The notes under the pieces are model-generated. The model worked only from the letters and a program-made list of their open reading frames with translations. It had not been told where the DNA came from and made no database searches. Positions 15,979 to 22,186 of a stretch of DNA of 34,593 nucleotides are shown piece after piece (the first letter of the stretch is position 1; the number at the start of each line of letters is the position of its first letter). The stretch spans positions 1-34,593 of the forward strand of contig NZ_FXYY01000029.1 in the NCBI RefSeq assembly GCF_900169165.1, written 5' to 3'. A program made the position numbers and the translations under genes. The DNA is from Brevibacterium linens ATCC 9172. GTDB taxonomy: Bacteria > Actinomycetota > Actinomycetes > Actinomycetales > Brevibacteriaceae.

Positions 15979-16320
15979 TCACATATGGGGGACATCGGAG
16001 GGGATGTCGTAGAAGGTCGGGTGGCGGTAGACCTTGTCGCCGCTGGGGGCGAACATCGGGTCCTTCTCGTCCGGGCTCGAGGCCGTGATGTCGGAGGCGC
16101 GGACGACCCAGATGCTCACGCCTTCGTTGCGTCGGGTGTAGACGTCGCGGGCGTGGTGGACGGCCATCTGATCGTCGGCGGCGTGCAGGGATCCGACGTG
16201 GACGTGGTTGAGTCCGCGCTTGCCGCGCACGAAGACCTCGTACAGCGGCCATTCGCCGCGGGTCGAGCCCGCAGTCGAATTGTCCTTCGCCGAGGTGGGG
16301 CCGGGGTTGGTCTCGGTCAT
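15979..16320 (-). CDS. paaB: PaaB, phenylacetyl-CoA epoxidase subunit
   Basis: This 113-aa small protein bridges the PaaAC units of the epoxidase complex. It matches the PaaB family in the core [20 protein letters not shown] and [11 protein letters not shown], and ends in [12 protein letters not shown]. The first 22 residues (Thr/Ser/Gly-rich) are longer than in Escherichia coli PaaB. Its ATG overlaps the paaA stop in ATGA, giving coupled, near-stoichiometric expression with PaaA. Confidence 0.9.
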   Translation of the reverse strand: MTETNPGPTSAKDNSTAGSTRGEWPLYEVFVRGKRGLNHVHVGSLHAADDQMAVHHARDVYTRRNEGVSIWVVRASDITASSPDEKDPMFAPSGDKVYRHPTFYDIPSDVPHM

Positions 16321-17336
16321 TTCGCTGCCTCCTCAGGCGTGGTGGTGTCGACGCCGGCGGCGGGAGTCTCGTCAGCCGCCGCCTCGGCGGTCTGGTTCTC
16401 GGCGAAGGCGAGCGCGGCTTCGCGCACCCACGCCCCCTCGTCCCAGGCGCGCTTGCGGTGGGTCAGGCGCTGTTCGTTGCAGGGTCCGTCGCCCTTGACG
16501 ACGGCCCAGAACTCGTCCCAGTTCGGGGTGGAGAAGTCGTAGTGTCCGCGTTCTTCGTTCCACTTGAGGAACTCATCAGGGAACGTCACGCCGAGGGCTT
16601 CGGCCTGCGGGACGGACATGTCGACGAACTTCTGACGCAGCTCGTCGTTCGTGTGGGTCTTGATGCCCCAGATCATCGACTGTTCGGTGTTCGGCGAGTT
16701 GTCGTCGGGCGGGCCGAACATCATCAGGGCCGGCCACCAGAAGCGGTTGACCGATTCCTGGACCATCTCACGCTGGGCGTCGGTGCCGCGCATCATCGTC
16801 ATGAGCAGTTCGTAGCCCTGGCGTTGGTGGAAGGACTCCTCCTTGCAGATGCGGATCATCGCGCGGCCGTAGGGGCCGAAGGAGGTCCGGCACAGCGGCA
16901 CCTGGTTGCAGATGGCCGCCCCGTCGACGAGCCAGCCGATGGTGCCGACATCGGTGTAGGACAGGGTCGGGTAGTTGAAGATCGAGGAGTACTTCTGCTT
17001 GCCGGCGACGAGCTTCTCGGTGAGCTCGTTGCGTGTGGCGCCCAGGGTTTCGGCGGCCGAGTAGAGGTAGAGGCCGTGTCCGGCTTCGTCCTGGACCTTC
17101 GCCAGCAGGATCGCCTTGCGACGCAGGGAGGGCGCGCGGGAGATCCAGTTGCCTTCGGGCTGCATGCCGATGATCTCCGAGTGCGCGTGCTGCGCGACCT
17201 GGCGGATGAGCGTCTTGCGGTAGGCCTCGGGCATCCAGTCCCGGGGTTCGATCCGATCCTTGGCCTCGATCGTGGCGTCGAACTGCTCCTGCAGCTGCGC
17301 CTCGTCGAACCGGTTGTCGTTCACTTGAGTTGTCAT
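16317..17336 (-). CDS. paaA: PaaA, catalytic di-iron subunit of phenylacetyl-CoA 1,2-epoxidase
   Basis: This 339-aa bacterial multicomponent monooxygenase subunit inserts oxygen into the aromatic ring of phenylacetyl-CoA, giving the 1,2-epoxide. Two ExxH metal motifs are visible: E84-A-G-H87 within [20 protein letters not shown], and E167-S-F-H170 within [14 protein letters not shown]. The C-terminal 30 residues are an Ala/Thr/Glu-rich tail of unknown purpose. ATG 17336 is preceded by GGAG. It is the first gene of the nine-gene operon. A PaaR-type palindrome lies about 110 bp upstream (17446-17463). Confidence 0.93.
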   Translation of the reverse strand: MTTQVNDNRFDEAQLQEQFDATIEAKDRIEPRDWMPEAYRKTLIRQVAQHAHSEIIGMQPEGNWISRAPSLRRKAILLAKVQDEAGHGLYLYSAAETLGATRNELTEKLVAGKQKYSSIFNYPTLSYTDVGTIGWLVDGAAICNQVPLCRTSFGPYGRAMIRICKEESFHQRQGYELLMTMMRGTDAQREMVQESVNRFWWPALMMFGPPDDNSPNTEQSMIWGIKTHTNDELRQKFVDMSVPQAEALGVTFPDEFLKWNEERGHYDFSTPNWDEFWAVVKGDGPCNEQRLTHRKRAWDEGAWVREAALAFAENQTAEAAADETPAAGVDTTTPEEAAK

Positions 17337-17445
17337 GACCACTCCGCCCTTGGATGTGCCCTTGTCAGGACCTGCCTCGGTCAGCGGCTGCCGACCTCGA
17401 ATCGGTCCGACCATCGTATGGCCTTCTGGTCCGGGGCATCCATTT

Positions 17446-17463
17446 ACTGACCATTTGTTCTGT
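17446..17463 (-). promoter_or_regulatory. PaaR-type operator upstream of paaA
   Basis: ACTGACCATTTGTTCTGT is a degenerate copy of the 18-bp palindrome found at 17750, 28505 and 28581. On the minus strand it overlaps a CAGTAA that aligns with the -10 TAGTAT of paaZ when the two operators are superimposed, implying the same promoter layout. Two bases of the distal half-site deviate, so affinity may be lower. Confidence 0.55.
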
Positions 17464-17576
17464 ATTGTTGCCACCAGTGTCGCACACCCCTCGCCCGGGC
17501 GCAATGCCACCCACGCGAAAGAGCCGCTCAACCCCGCCGCGTCGCCGAATCGCCCCTCTGCTCAGCGGCGCCCGCC

Positions 17577-17666
17577 GAATTCAGGTCAGCATCGGATACT
17601 TTCAGCGCCGGAAAATGTCCGAGAGCGACCTATATTTCTCGGCAGCTGTCCGATAGTGACCTATTC
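17577..17666. repeat. Dispersed palindromic repeat, second copy
   Basis: The stretch holds one left unit (AGGTCAGCATCGGATACT, 17583-17600) and two inverted right units (17615-17634 and 17646-17664, ending in GACCTATA and GACCTATT). They match the arms of the palindrome at 2564-2660, including the flanking AATTCAGGTC and GACCTATTC. It lies inside the 551-bp paaA-paaI intergenic region (17337-17887), between the two promoters. It may be a terminator, a repeat element or a protein-binding array. Confidence 0.6.
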
Positions 17667-17719
17667 CCGCCTGGGCTTGACGATGCGTGCGCAATTCGCA
17701 GGCCGAATCACCCCGGGAC

Positions 17720-17748
17720 TTGACACCGAAGACGATCGGCACGATATT
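17720..17748 (+). promoter_or_regulatory. Promoter of paaI-paaK
   Basis: A perfect -35 TTGACA (17720-17725) is followed, after 17 bp, by GATATT (17743-17748, 4 of 6 matches to TATAAT). The PaaR-type operator starts immediately after, covering the expected start site near 17755. The 5-prime leader to paaI is about 130 nt. Confidence 0.65.
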
Positions 17749-17749
17749 T

Positions 17750-17767
17750 ATTGACCAGATGGTCGTT
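17750..17767 (+). promoter_or_regulatory. PaaR-type operator for paaI-paaK
   Basis: ATTGACCAGATGGTCGTT contains perfect GACCA/TGGTC half-sites and fits the 18-bp consensus of the other three sites. It overlaps the predicted transcription start, so bound repressor should block initiation. Confidence 0.65.
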
Positions 17768-17887
17768 TATTCTCCGACGGGCTGACCGTCCGGAATCACG
17801 GGGAACTCTCACCGTCGTCCACACACAGCGGCGCAGGCGCTCCTCGTGCACCGGCGCCCGAACCCGCGACTCGAGGAGGAGCCGACC

Positions 17888-18415
17888 ATGGGGCAGCCCG
17901 CCCACGATACGACGACCGCGGAGTCGCAGACCCCGAACGAACCCACCCCCACCGAGGCGGCCCCCGAGTCCCCCACCGAGGCGTCCTCCCCGGTCCCAGA
18001 GACCACGACGTCCTCACCCGAGCTCACCGGTGCGGCCGCGATGTTCGCCAATGACCGAGCGTCCCAGCACTTGGGCATCACCGTCGATGACCACGGACCC
18101 GGGTGGGCGCAGTGCTCGATGACGGTCACCGAGATCATGACCAACGGCCATGACATCACGCACGGCGGCTACATCTTCCTCTTCGCCGACACGACCTTCG
18201 CGATGGCCTGCAACTATCCCGGATCGATCACGGTCGCCTCCGGCGGAGACATCGACTTCCTCAAACCCACGTACCTCGGTGAAGAGCTCGTCGCTCGCGG
18301 CCATGAGGTCATCAAGCAGGGACGCTCGGGCATCTACGACGTCACGGTCACCCGCGGCGACGAGATCATCGCCACCTACCGCGGTCGCTCGCGTACGCTG
18401 CCCGCCCGCAAGTAG
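17888..18415 (+). CDS. paaI: PaaI, hotdog-fold phenylacetyl-CoA pathway thioesterase
   Basis: This 175-aa protein has an unusual, disordered Thr/Pro/Glu/Ser-rich N-terminus of about 50 residues, then a typical PaaI hotdog domain. The domain motif NGHDITHGGYIFLFADTTFA includes the catalytic-type aspartate of FADTTFA. The family hydrolyses ring-hydroxylated phenylacetyl-CoA and other dead-end CoA esters, releasing trapped CoA. The start at 17888 is supported by GAGGAGGA at 17873-17880. The upstream frame to 17846 lacks such a site. It is the first gene of the plus-strand unit with paaK, divergent from the main operon. Confidence 0.87.
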   Translation: MGQPAHDTTTAESQTPNEPTPTEAAPESPTEASSPVPETTTSSPELTGAAAMFANDRASQHLGITVDDHGPGWAQCSMTVTEIMTNGHDITHGGYIFLFADTTFAMACNYPGSITVASGGDIDFLKPTYLGEELVARGHEVIKQGRSGIYDVTVTRGDEIIATYRGRSRTLPARK

Positions 18416-18447
18416 ACCTGGCCAACCGCACGACTTCCCGACCCGCG

Positions 18448-18469
18448 TCCGGCTCCCCGCCGAGCCGGA
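18448..18469 (+). terminator. Perfect 8-bp GC hairpin between paaI and paaK
   Basis: TCCGGCTC/GAGCCGGA arms enclose a 6-nt loop. There is no U tract after it, so it may be a processing or partial-termination structure. The remaining 159-bp gap up to paaK (18416-18574) shows no clear promoter. Confidence 0.45.
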
Positions 18470-18574
18470 GGACCCCCACCGAACCACCCGTCGACGACCG
18501 GACACCGAAGAACGGTGGACCACCTCGGCGGTCTTTGGATCTGACACACAGAAGAGATTCGCAAGGAGACGATG

Positions 18575-19945
18575 ATGACTGAGACCGACCTCGACGCCGG
18601 CGAACGGATGAGCCTGGACGAGCTGCGCGCCGACCAGCTGACAAACCTCAAGACCACGGTGACCGCGGTGTACGAACGGGTGCCGTTCTACCGGAAGGCC
18701 TTCGACGAACTCGGCGTGACTCCCGCCGACATCACGAGCCTCGATGACATTGCGAAGCTGCCGTTCACGACCAAGCAGGACCTGCGCGACAACTACCCGT
18801 TCGGGCTCTTCGCCGTCCCGCAGGAGCAGGTCGCGCGCATCCACGCCTCCTCGGGAACGACGGGTCTGCCGACGGTCGTCGGGTACACGATGGGCGATCT
18901 CGATCGGTGGGGCAGCCTCATCGCGCGGTCCATCCTCGGTGCCGGCGGCAAGCGCGGTCAGATGATGCACAACGCCTACGGCTACGGCCTGTTCACCGGC
19001 GGTCTGGGCGTCCACGGGGCAGAGCGTCACGGGTTCACGGTCGTCCCGATCTCCGGCGGTCAGACCCCGCGCCAGGTGCAGCTCATCCAGGACTTCAAGC
19101 CGGACATCATCACGGCCACCCCGACCTACCTGCTCACGATCCTCGACGAGTTCCACAAGCAGGGCATCGACCCGACCTCGACGAGCCTGAAGACCGCGAT
19201 CTGCGGTGCCGAGCCGTGGACGGACGAGATGCGCAAGGAGATCGAGAGCTCCTTCAACATCAACGCCGTCGACATCTACGGCCTCTCCGAGGTCATGGGA
19301 CCGGGCGTGGCCTGCGAGTCCGCGGTGACGAAGGACGGCCCGACGATCTGGGAGGACCACTTCTACCCGGAGATCGTCGACCCCTTCACCGGTGAGGTGC
19401 TGCCCGACGGGCAGGAGGGCGAACTCGTCTTCACCTCGCTGACGAAGGAAGCGCTGCCGATCATCCGCTACCGTACGCATGATCTGGCGACCCTGCTGCC
19501 GGGCACCGCTCGCCCGAACTTCCGCCGTATCTCGCGCATCACCGGCCGTTCCGATGACCTCATGATCATCCGCGGCGTCAACGTCTACCCCGCGAACGTC
19601 GAGACCGTGCTCTTCGAGTTCGCGCCGCTGAGCCCGCACTTCCAGCTCGTCCTCACTCGCCCGGGTCGGATGGACGAGATGACCGTCGAGGTCGAAGCCC
19701 GCGACGGCGTCGGCGCCGTCGAGCTCGAGGGTCTCGACAAGCTTGTGGCCGCCCGCATCAAGGAGCGCCTCGGCGTCTCCTGCACCATCGACATCAAGCT
19801 GCCCGGCGACCTGCCGCGTTCGGTCGGCAAGATGAAGCGCATCATCGACCGCCGCGAAGGCGTGCGTGAGATGAGCGCCTCGGATTCGCAGCATGCGCAC
19901 CGACCTGTGACCGGCATCGCGGCGTGCCGCCCGGCACCTCGTTAG
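18575..19945 (+). CDS. paaK: PaaK, phenylacetate-CoA ligase
   Basis: This 456-aa AMP-forming ligase activates phenylacetate to phenylacetyl-CoA, the committing step of the pathway. The ATP/AMP-binding P-loop HASSGTTGLPTVV is at about 90-102. Later motifs are YGLSEVMGPGVACES, GELVFTSLTKEALPIIRYRT and the hinge/C-terminal RSDDLMIIRGVNVYP. I prefer ATG 18575, since AGGAG (18564-18568) is 6 nt before it; ATG 18572 is only 3 nt away. After the usual family end near RIIDRREG there are about 25 extra residues of unconserved appearance. The stop codon TAG is part of a -10-like box for paaR. Confidence 0.92.
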   Translation: MTETDLDAGERMSLDELRADQLTNLKTTVTAVYERVPFYRKAFDELGVTPADITSLDDIAKLPFTTKQDLRDNYPFGLFAVPQEQVARIHASSGTTGLPTVVGYTMGDLDRWGSLIARSILGAGGKRGQMMHNAYGYGLFTGGLGVHGAERHGFTVVPISGGQTPRQVQLIQDFKPDIITATPTYLLTILDEFHKQGIDPTSTSLKTAICGAEPWTDEMRKEIESSFNINAVDIYGLSEVMGPGVACESAVTKDGPTIWEDHFYPEIVDPFTGEVLPDGQEGELVFTSLTKEALPIIRYRTHDLATLLPGTARPNFRRISRITGRSDDLMIIRGVNVYPANVETVLFEFAPLSPHFQLVLTRPGRMDEMTVEVEARDGVGAVELEGLDKLVAARIKERLGVSCTIDIKLPGDLPRSVGKMKRIIDRREGVREMSASDSQHAHRPVTGIAACRPAPR

Positions 19946-19948
19946 ACT
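19943..19948 (+). promoter_or_regulatory. -10 element of paaR embedded in the paaK stop codon
   Basis: TAGACT uses the paaK TAG stop as its first three bases and ends 7 nt before the paaR ATG (19956). No Shine-Dalgarno is visible, so paaR may be transcribed as a leaderless message independently of paaK. No good -35 is seen. Confidence 0.4.
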
Positions 19949-19955
19949 GGTGCGC

Positions 19956-20684
19956 ATGCCTGAATCCCCCTCACCTGCGCAGACTTCGCCGCAGACAGCG
20001 ATGACTGCGGACCCGGCCGCCGCGGCGAACGCCCAGTCGTCGACGTCAACATCGTCAACGACGTCCTCGTCGACCCCCGCCGAGGCGGCCGCCCCCAAAC
20101 GCTCGCGCCGCGGCCGTCCCGGATACGACCGGGAGACCCTCATCAACAGGGCCACCGAAGTCTTCGTCTCCCGCGGCTATGACGGCACGTCGATGGACAC
20201 GGTCGCCCGTGAGCTCGGCATCACGAAGTCGGCGATCTACCATCACGTGACGTCGAAGGAAGAGCTGCTGCACCTGGCGATCAGCCGTGGCATCCGCGCG
20301 CTCGATTCCGCGGTGGAGACCGAGAGTCTGCGTGAGAACGTCTCCGCACTCGAACGCCTGCGCCTGGCCGTGCGCGCCAGCGTGGTCATCCTCATCGAAT
20401 ACCACCATTCGGTGACTCTGCTGCTGCGCGTGCGCGGAAACTCAGCCTTGGAACGCGAAGCCCTCGAGGCGCGCCGCAAGATCGATGCGAAGGTCCGAGC
20501 CCTCGTCGAGGCCGCCATCGCCGAGGGCGGCCTGCGTTCGGACTTCACCGCCGGGCTCATCACCCGCCTGCTCTTCGGCATGGTCAACTCGATCACCGAG
20601 TGGTACCGCCCCAGCTATCCCGTCGACCCCGACACCATCGCCGAGGCGGTCACGACGATGGCCTTCCAGGGGCTGGAGGCCTGA
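19956..20684 (+). CDS. paaR: PaaR, TetR-family repressor of phenylacetate genes
   Basis: This 242-aa protein has an unusually long disordered N-terminus (about 48 residues, Ser/Thr/Ala-rich) ending in a basic patch KRSRRGRPGYDRE. The TetR helix-turn-helix follows (about 55-100; TSMDTVARELGITKSAIYHH). The C-terminal ligand and dimer domain has the PaaR-like IEYHHSVTLLLRVRGN stretch. In other bacteria TetR-type PaaR represses paa genes and releases DNA on binding phenylacetyl-CoA. The four 18-bp palindromes in this window fit that role. It is 10 bp after paaK. An alternative ATG at 20001 would shorten the tail. The stop overlaps a 22-bp direct repeat. Confidence 0.83.
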   Translation: MPESPSPAQTSPQTAMTADPAAAANAQSSTSTSSTTSSSTPAEAAAPKRSRRGRPGYDRETLINRATEVFVSRGYDGTSMDTVARELGITKSAIYHHVTSKEELLHLAISRGIRALDSAVETESLRENVSALERLRLAVRASVVILIEYHHSVTLLLRVRGNSALEREALEARRKIDAKVRALVEAAIAEGGLRSDFTAGLITRLLFGMVNSITEWYRPSYPVDPDTIAEAVTTMAFQGLEA

Positions 20685-20700
20685 GGCTCAGCCCTCCCCG
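20679..20700 (+). repeat. 22-bp direct repeat, copy 1 (left border of vapBC)
   Basis: This copy is identical over 22 bp to 21439-21460, and the bases just outside differ. It begins GCCTGAGGCTCAG, containing the palindrome CTGAG-G-CTCAG, and ends CCCTCCCCG. It covers the paaR stop codon and looks like a target duplication or recombination site around the vapBC cassette. Confidence 0.85.
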
Positions 20701-20705
20701 GGCGC

Positions 20706-21113
20706 TCAGTCGATCCGCTCGAGCTCCTGCTCAGTGATTTCAGCGATCAACTCGAAATCCTTGTCCTGATGCAGGACAACAAGCCCATTCACCTCGCCGA
20801 TCGCGGCAATAAGCAGATCTGGGACCGACGGCGCGCGGTGATGACCCTGGTCAGCCAGGATGCCCTGCACCTCAATGGCTCTTCTCTCGACCGCCGGTGT
20901 AATCCCTGCAAGTGGCATCAGGGAAATCGGGGGTGTTTCGATGGCTGCGGACCAGTCTGTCGGGCTCGTCGCCGAATACCCTACTTCCAGCAGAGTCGGG
21001 ATTGAGATCTGGACCAGACCACGGTTGATCCGGTCCAGCCACTGCTCGGCCTCACCGCTGCGTCCGACTCGAACCAACGCAGATTTGTCAATGAGCCACG
21101 AGAGCCCCTTCAC
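20706..21113 (-). CDS. vapC: VapC-type PIN-domain toxin ribonuclease
   Basis: This 135-aa PIN-domain protein has acidic metal-site residues in the expected places: D9 in WLIDKSAL, the glutamate of LLEVGY near 40, the aspartate of SVPDLLIAAIGE near 95 and a terminal aspartate in HQDKDFELIA. VapC toxins cut specific RNAs (often tRNA or rRNA) when free of antitoxin. GTG 21113 overlaps the vapB stop in GTGA; GTG 21119 is the alternative. The region has fewer G/C third positions than its neighbours, and the pair lies between 22-bp direct repeats, suggesting acquisition. Confidence 0.88.
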   Translation of the reverse strand: MKGLSWLIDKSALVRVGRSGEAEQWLDRINRGLVQISIPTLLEVGYSATSPTDWSAAIETPPISLMPLAGITPAVERRAIEVQGILADQGHHRAPSVPDLLIAAIGEVNGLVVLHQDKDFELIAEITEQELERID

Positions 21114-21319
21114 CCCCACGCCCCACTCATATGCTGCTCATCTGCCAGTCGATCGAATTTGCGCAGGTCCTCGATAGTCGCCGCTTCATCGGAGCGAAGC
21201 GCCTCCCGATCAATCGTCCGCCGCAGATATTCAGCACGAGACAACCCCGCGCGCCGAGCCATCGCATCGACTCTCGACAGAGTCTCATCCGAAATGTTTC
21301 GGATCAGCACATCAGTCAT
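21110..21319 (-). CDS. vapB: VapB-type ribbon-helix-helix antitoxin
   Basis: This 69-aa protein has an N-terminal ribbon-helix-helix DNA-binding fold (TDVLIRNISDETLSRVDAMA, then AGLSRAEYLRR). Its acidic, flexible C-terminus (DLRKFDRLADEQHMSGAWG) should wrap and inhibit VapC. GGAGGTGA lies close upstream of the ATG at 21319. A perfect inverted repeat at 21337-21354 is the probable autoregulatory operator. It is coupled to vapC by a 4-nt overlap. Confidence 0.88.
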   Translation of the reverse strand: MTDVLIRNISDETLSRVDAMARRAGLSRAEYLRRTIDREALRSDEAATIEDLRKFDRLADEQHMSGAWG

Positions 21320-21336
21320 CTCGCATCACCTCCATT

Positions 21337-21354
21337 TGATATCCAATGATATCA
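21337..21354 (-). promoter_or_regulatory. vapBC operator overlapping its -10
   Basis: TGATATC-4 nt-GATATCA is a perfect inverted repeat 18-35 bp upstream of vapB. On the minus strand it contains TATCAT (21351-21346), 5 of 6 to TATAAT, so VapB-VapC binding would occlude the promoter. The rest of the gap to 21438 is A/T-richer and shows no other feature. Confidence 0.55.
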
Positions 21355-21438
21355 TCCGAATCGCGCAGAGGGAACGGATCACCCAATTCACGGGCGCCGC
21401 GGCTGACCATCGATCATCGCGCAAGACCAGAATCCATA

Positions 21439-21460
21439 GCCTGAGGCTCAGCCCTCCCCG
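21439..21460 (+). repeat. 22-bp direct repeat, copy 2 (right border of vapBC)
   Basis: Perfect copy of 20679-20700. It contains the stop codon (21448-21450) and last codons of the convergent TetR gene. Collapsing the two copies would place the paaR and TetR stops next to each other in convergent orientation. Confidence 0.85.
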
Positions 21461-22119
21461 ATCGCGCCGGCCGCGAGGACCCAGCCGAGTGTCGATTCGA
21501 TCTCGGACAGCAGCTCCTGCCTCGGCGGCTGATAGTCGCCGATCACCCAGTCGACGACGATCTGAATACCGGCGCCCACGAGCAGGTCACCGAGCACTCT
21601 CCGACGCGTGTCGGTGAGTACGGTGCCCGAGACGGCCACGCAGAGCGCATCGGCGAGTTCGCCGCCGATCACCCGACCGTGCCGCCGGTAGAGCTCGTCG
21701 ATGCGGCCACTGACCCCGAGCACTTCGAAGAGGTGAACTCGCGCGAAGATCGGGTTCTCCTGCGCCCAACCGAGAAAGCCGCCCATAAATCCCCGCAGCA
21801 CCGCCATGGCCTCGGCGTCGGGCGTCTCCGTCGCAGTCTCAGAGCCTCCTGAATCGGCCGCACCACCGGCCAGCACCGCGGCCCGCAGATCGGCCACCAC
21901 CCTCTCATAGACCTCAACGAGGAGATCCTCCAAGGCGGCGAAGGACTCATAGAAGTAGCGCTTGTTCAACCCCGCGGTCTCACAGATCGCGCCCACCGTG
22001 GCCGCCCGGTATCCCTGAGTCCCGAACAGTTCGATCCCTGCCGCGATGATCTGCTCCCGGCGAGCACTCTCCCGTACCTCCCGGCTGGCTCCCGCGTAGG
22101 GGCGTCCCTCATTAGTCAC
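21448..22119 (-). CDS. TetR-family regulator, divergent from glpD
   Basis: This protein of about 223 aa has a TetR helix-turn-helix near its start (REQIIAAGIELFGTQGYRAA, then GAICETAGLNKRYFYESF) and a variable helical effector domain. The start is uncertain. GTG 22119 is taken because a -10-like CAAGAT lies 6 nt upstream on the minus strand, suggesting a leaderless message; upstream in-frame ATGs would run across the shared promoter. Next to glpD and the lipid genes it parallels Rv2250c in the mycobacterial set, so it probably regulates them. The effector is unknown. Its 3-prime end carries one 22-bp repeat copy. Confidence 0.8.
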   Translation of the reverse strand: MTNEGRPYAGASREVRESARREQIIAAGIELFGTQGYRAATVGAICETAGLNKRYFYESFAALEDLLVEVYERVVADLRAAVLAGGAADSGGSETATETPDAEAMAVLRGFMGGFLGWAQENPIFARVHLFEVLGVSGRIDELYRRHGRVIGGELADALCVAVSGTVLTDTRRRVLGDLLVGAGIQIVVDWVIGDYQPPRQELLSEIESTLGWVLAAGAIGEG

Positions 22120-22157
22120 AATGTGATCTTGACAACACTGATCGCCGAACGCAAACT
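22116..22157 (+). promoter_or_regulatory. Divergent TetR/glpD control region with palindrome and TTGACA promoter
   Basis: TCACAATGTGA (22116-22126) is a perfect 5+1+5 palindrome at the TetR start. Three bp on is TTGACA (22129-22134) with CAAACT (22152-22157) after 17 bp, a plausible glpD promoter. The opposing TetR promoter would overlap it, so one bound dimer could control both directions. Confidence 0.45.
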
Positions 22158-22186
22158 GGTACGGCATCGTGCCAGAAAGGGCGGGA

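Noticed and set aside
18014..20155. A 713-codon open frame on the minus strand
   Set aside because: It lies fully opposite paaI, paaK and paaR, whose products are clearly recognisable; the frame arises from GC-rich codon bias and its translation has no domain features.
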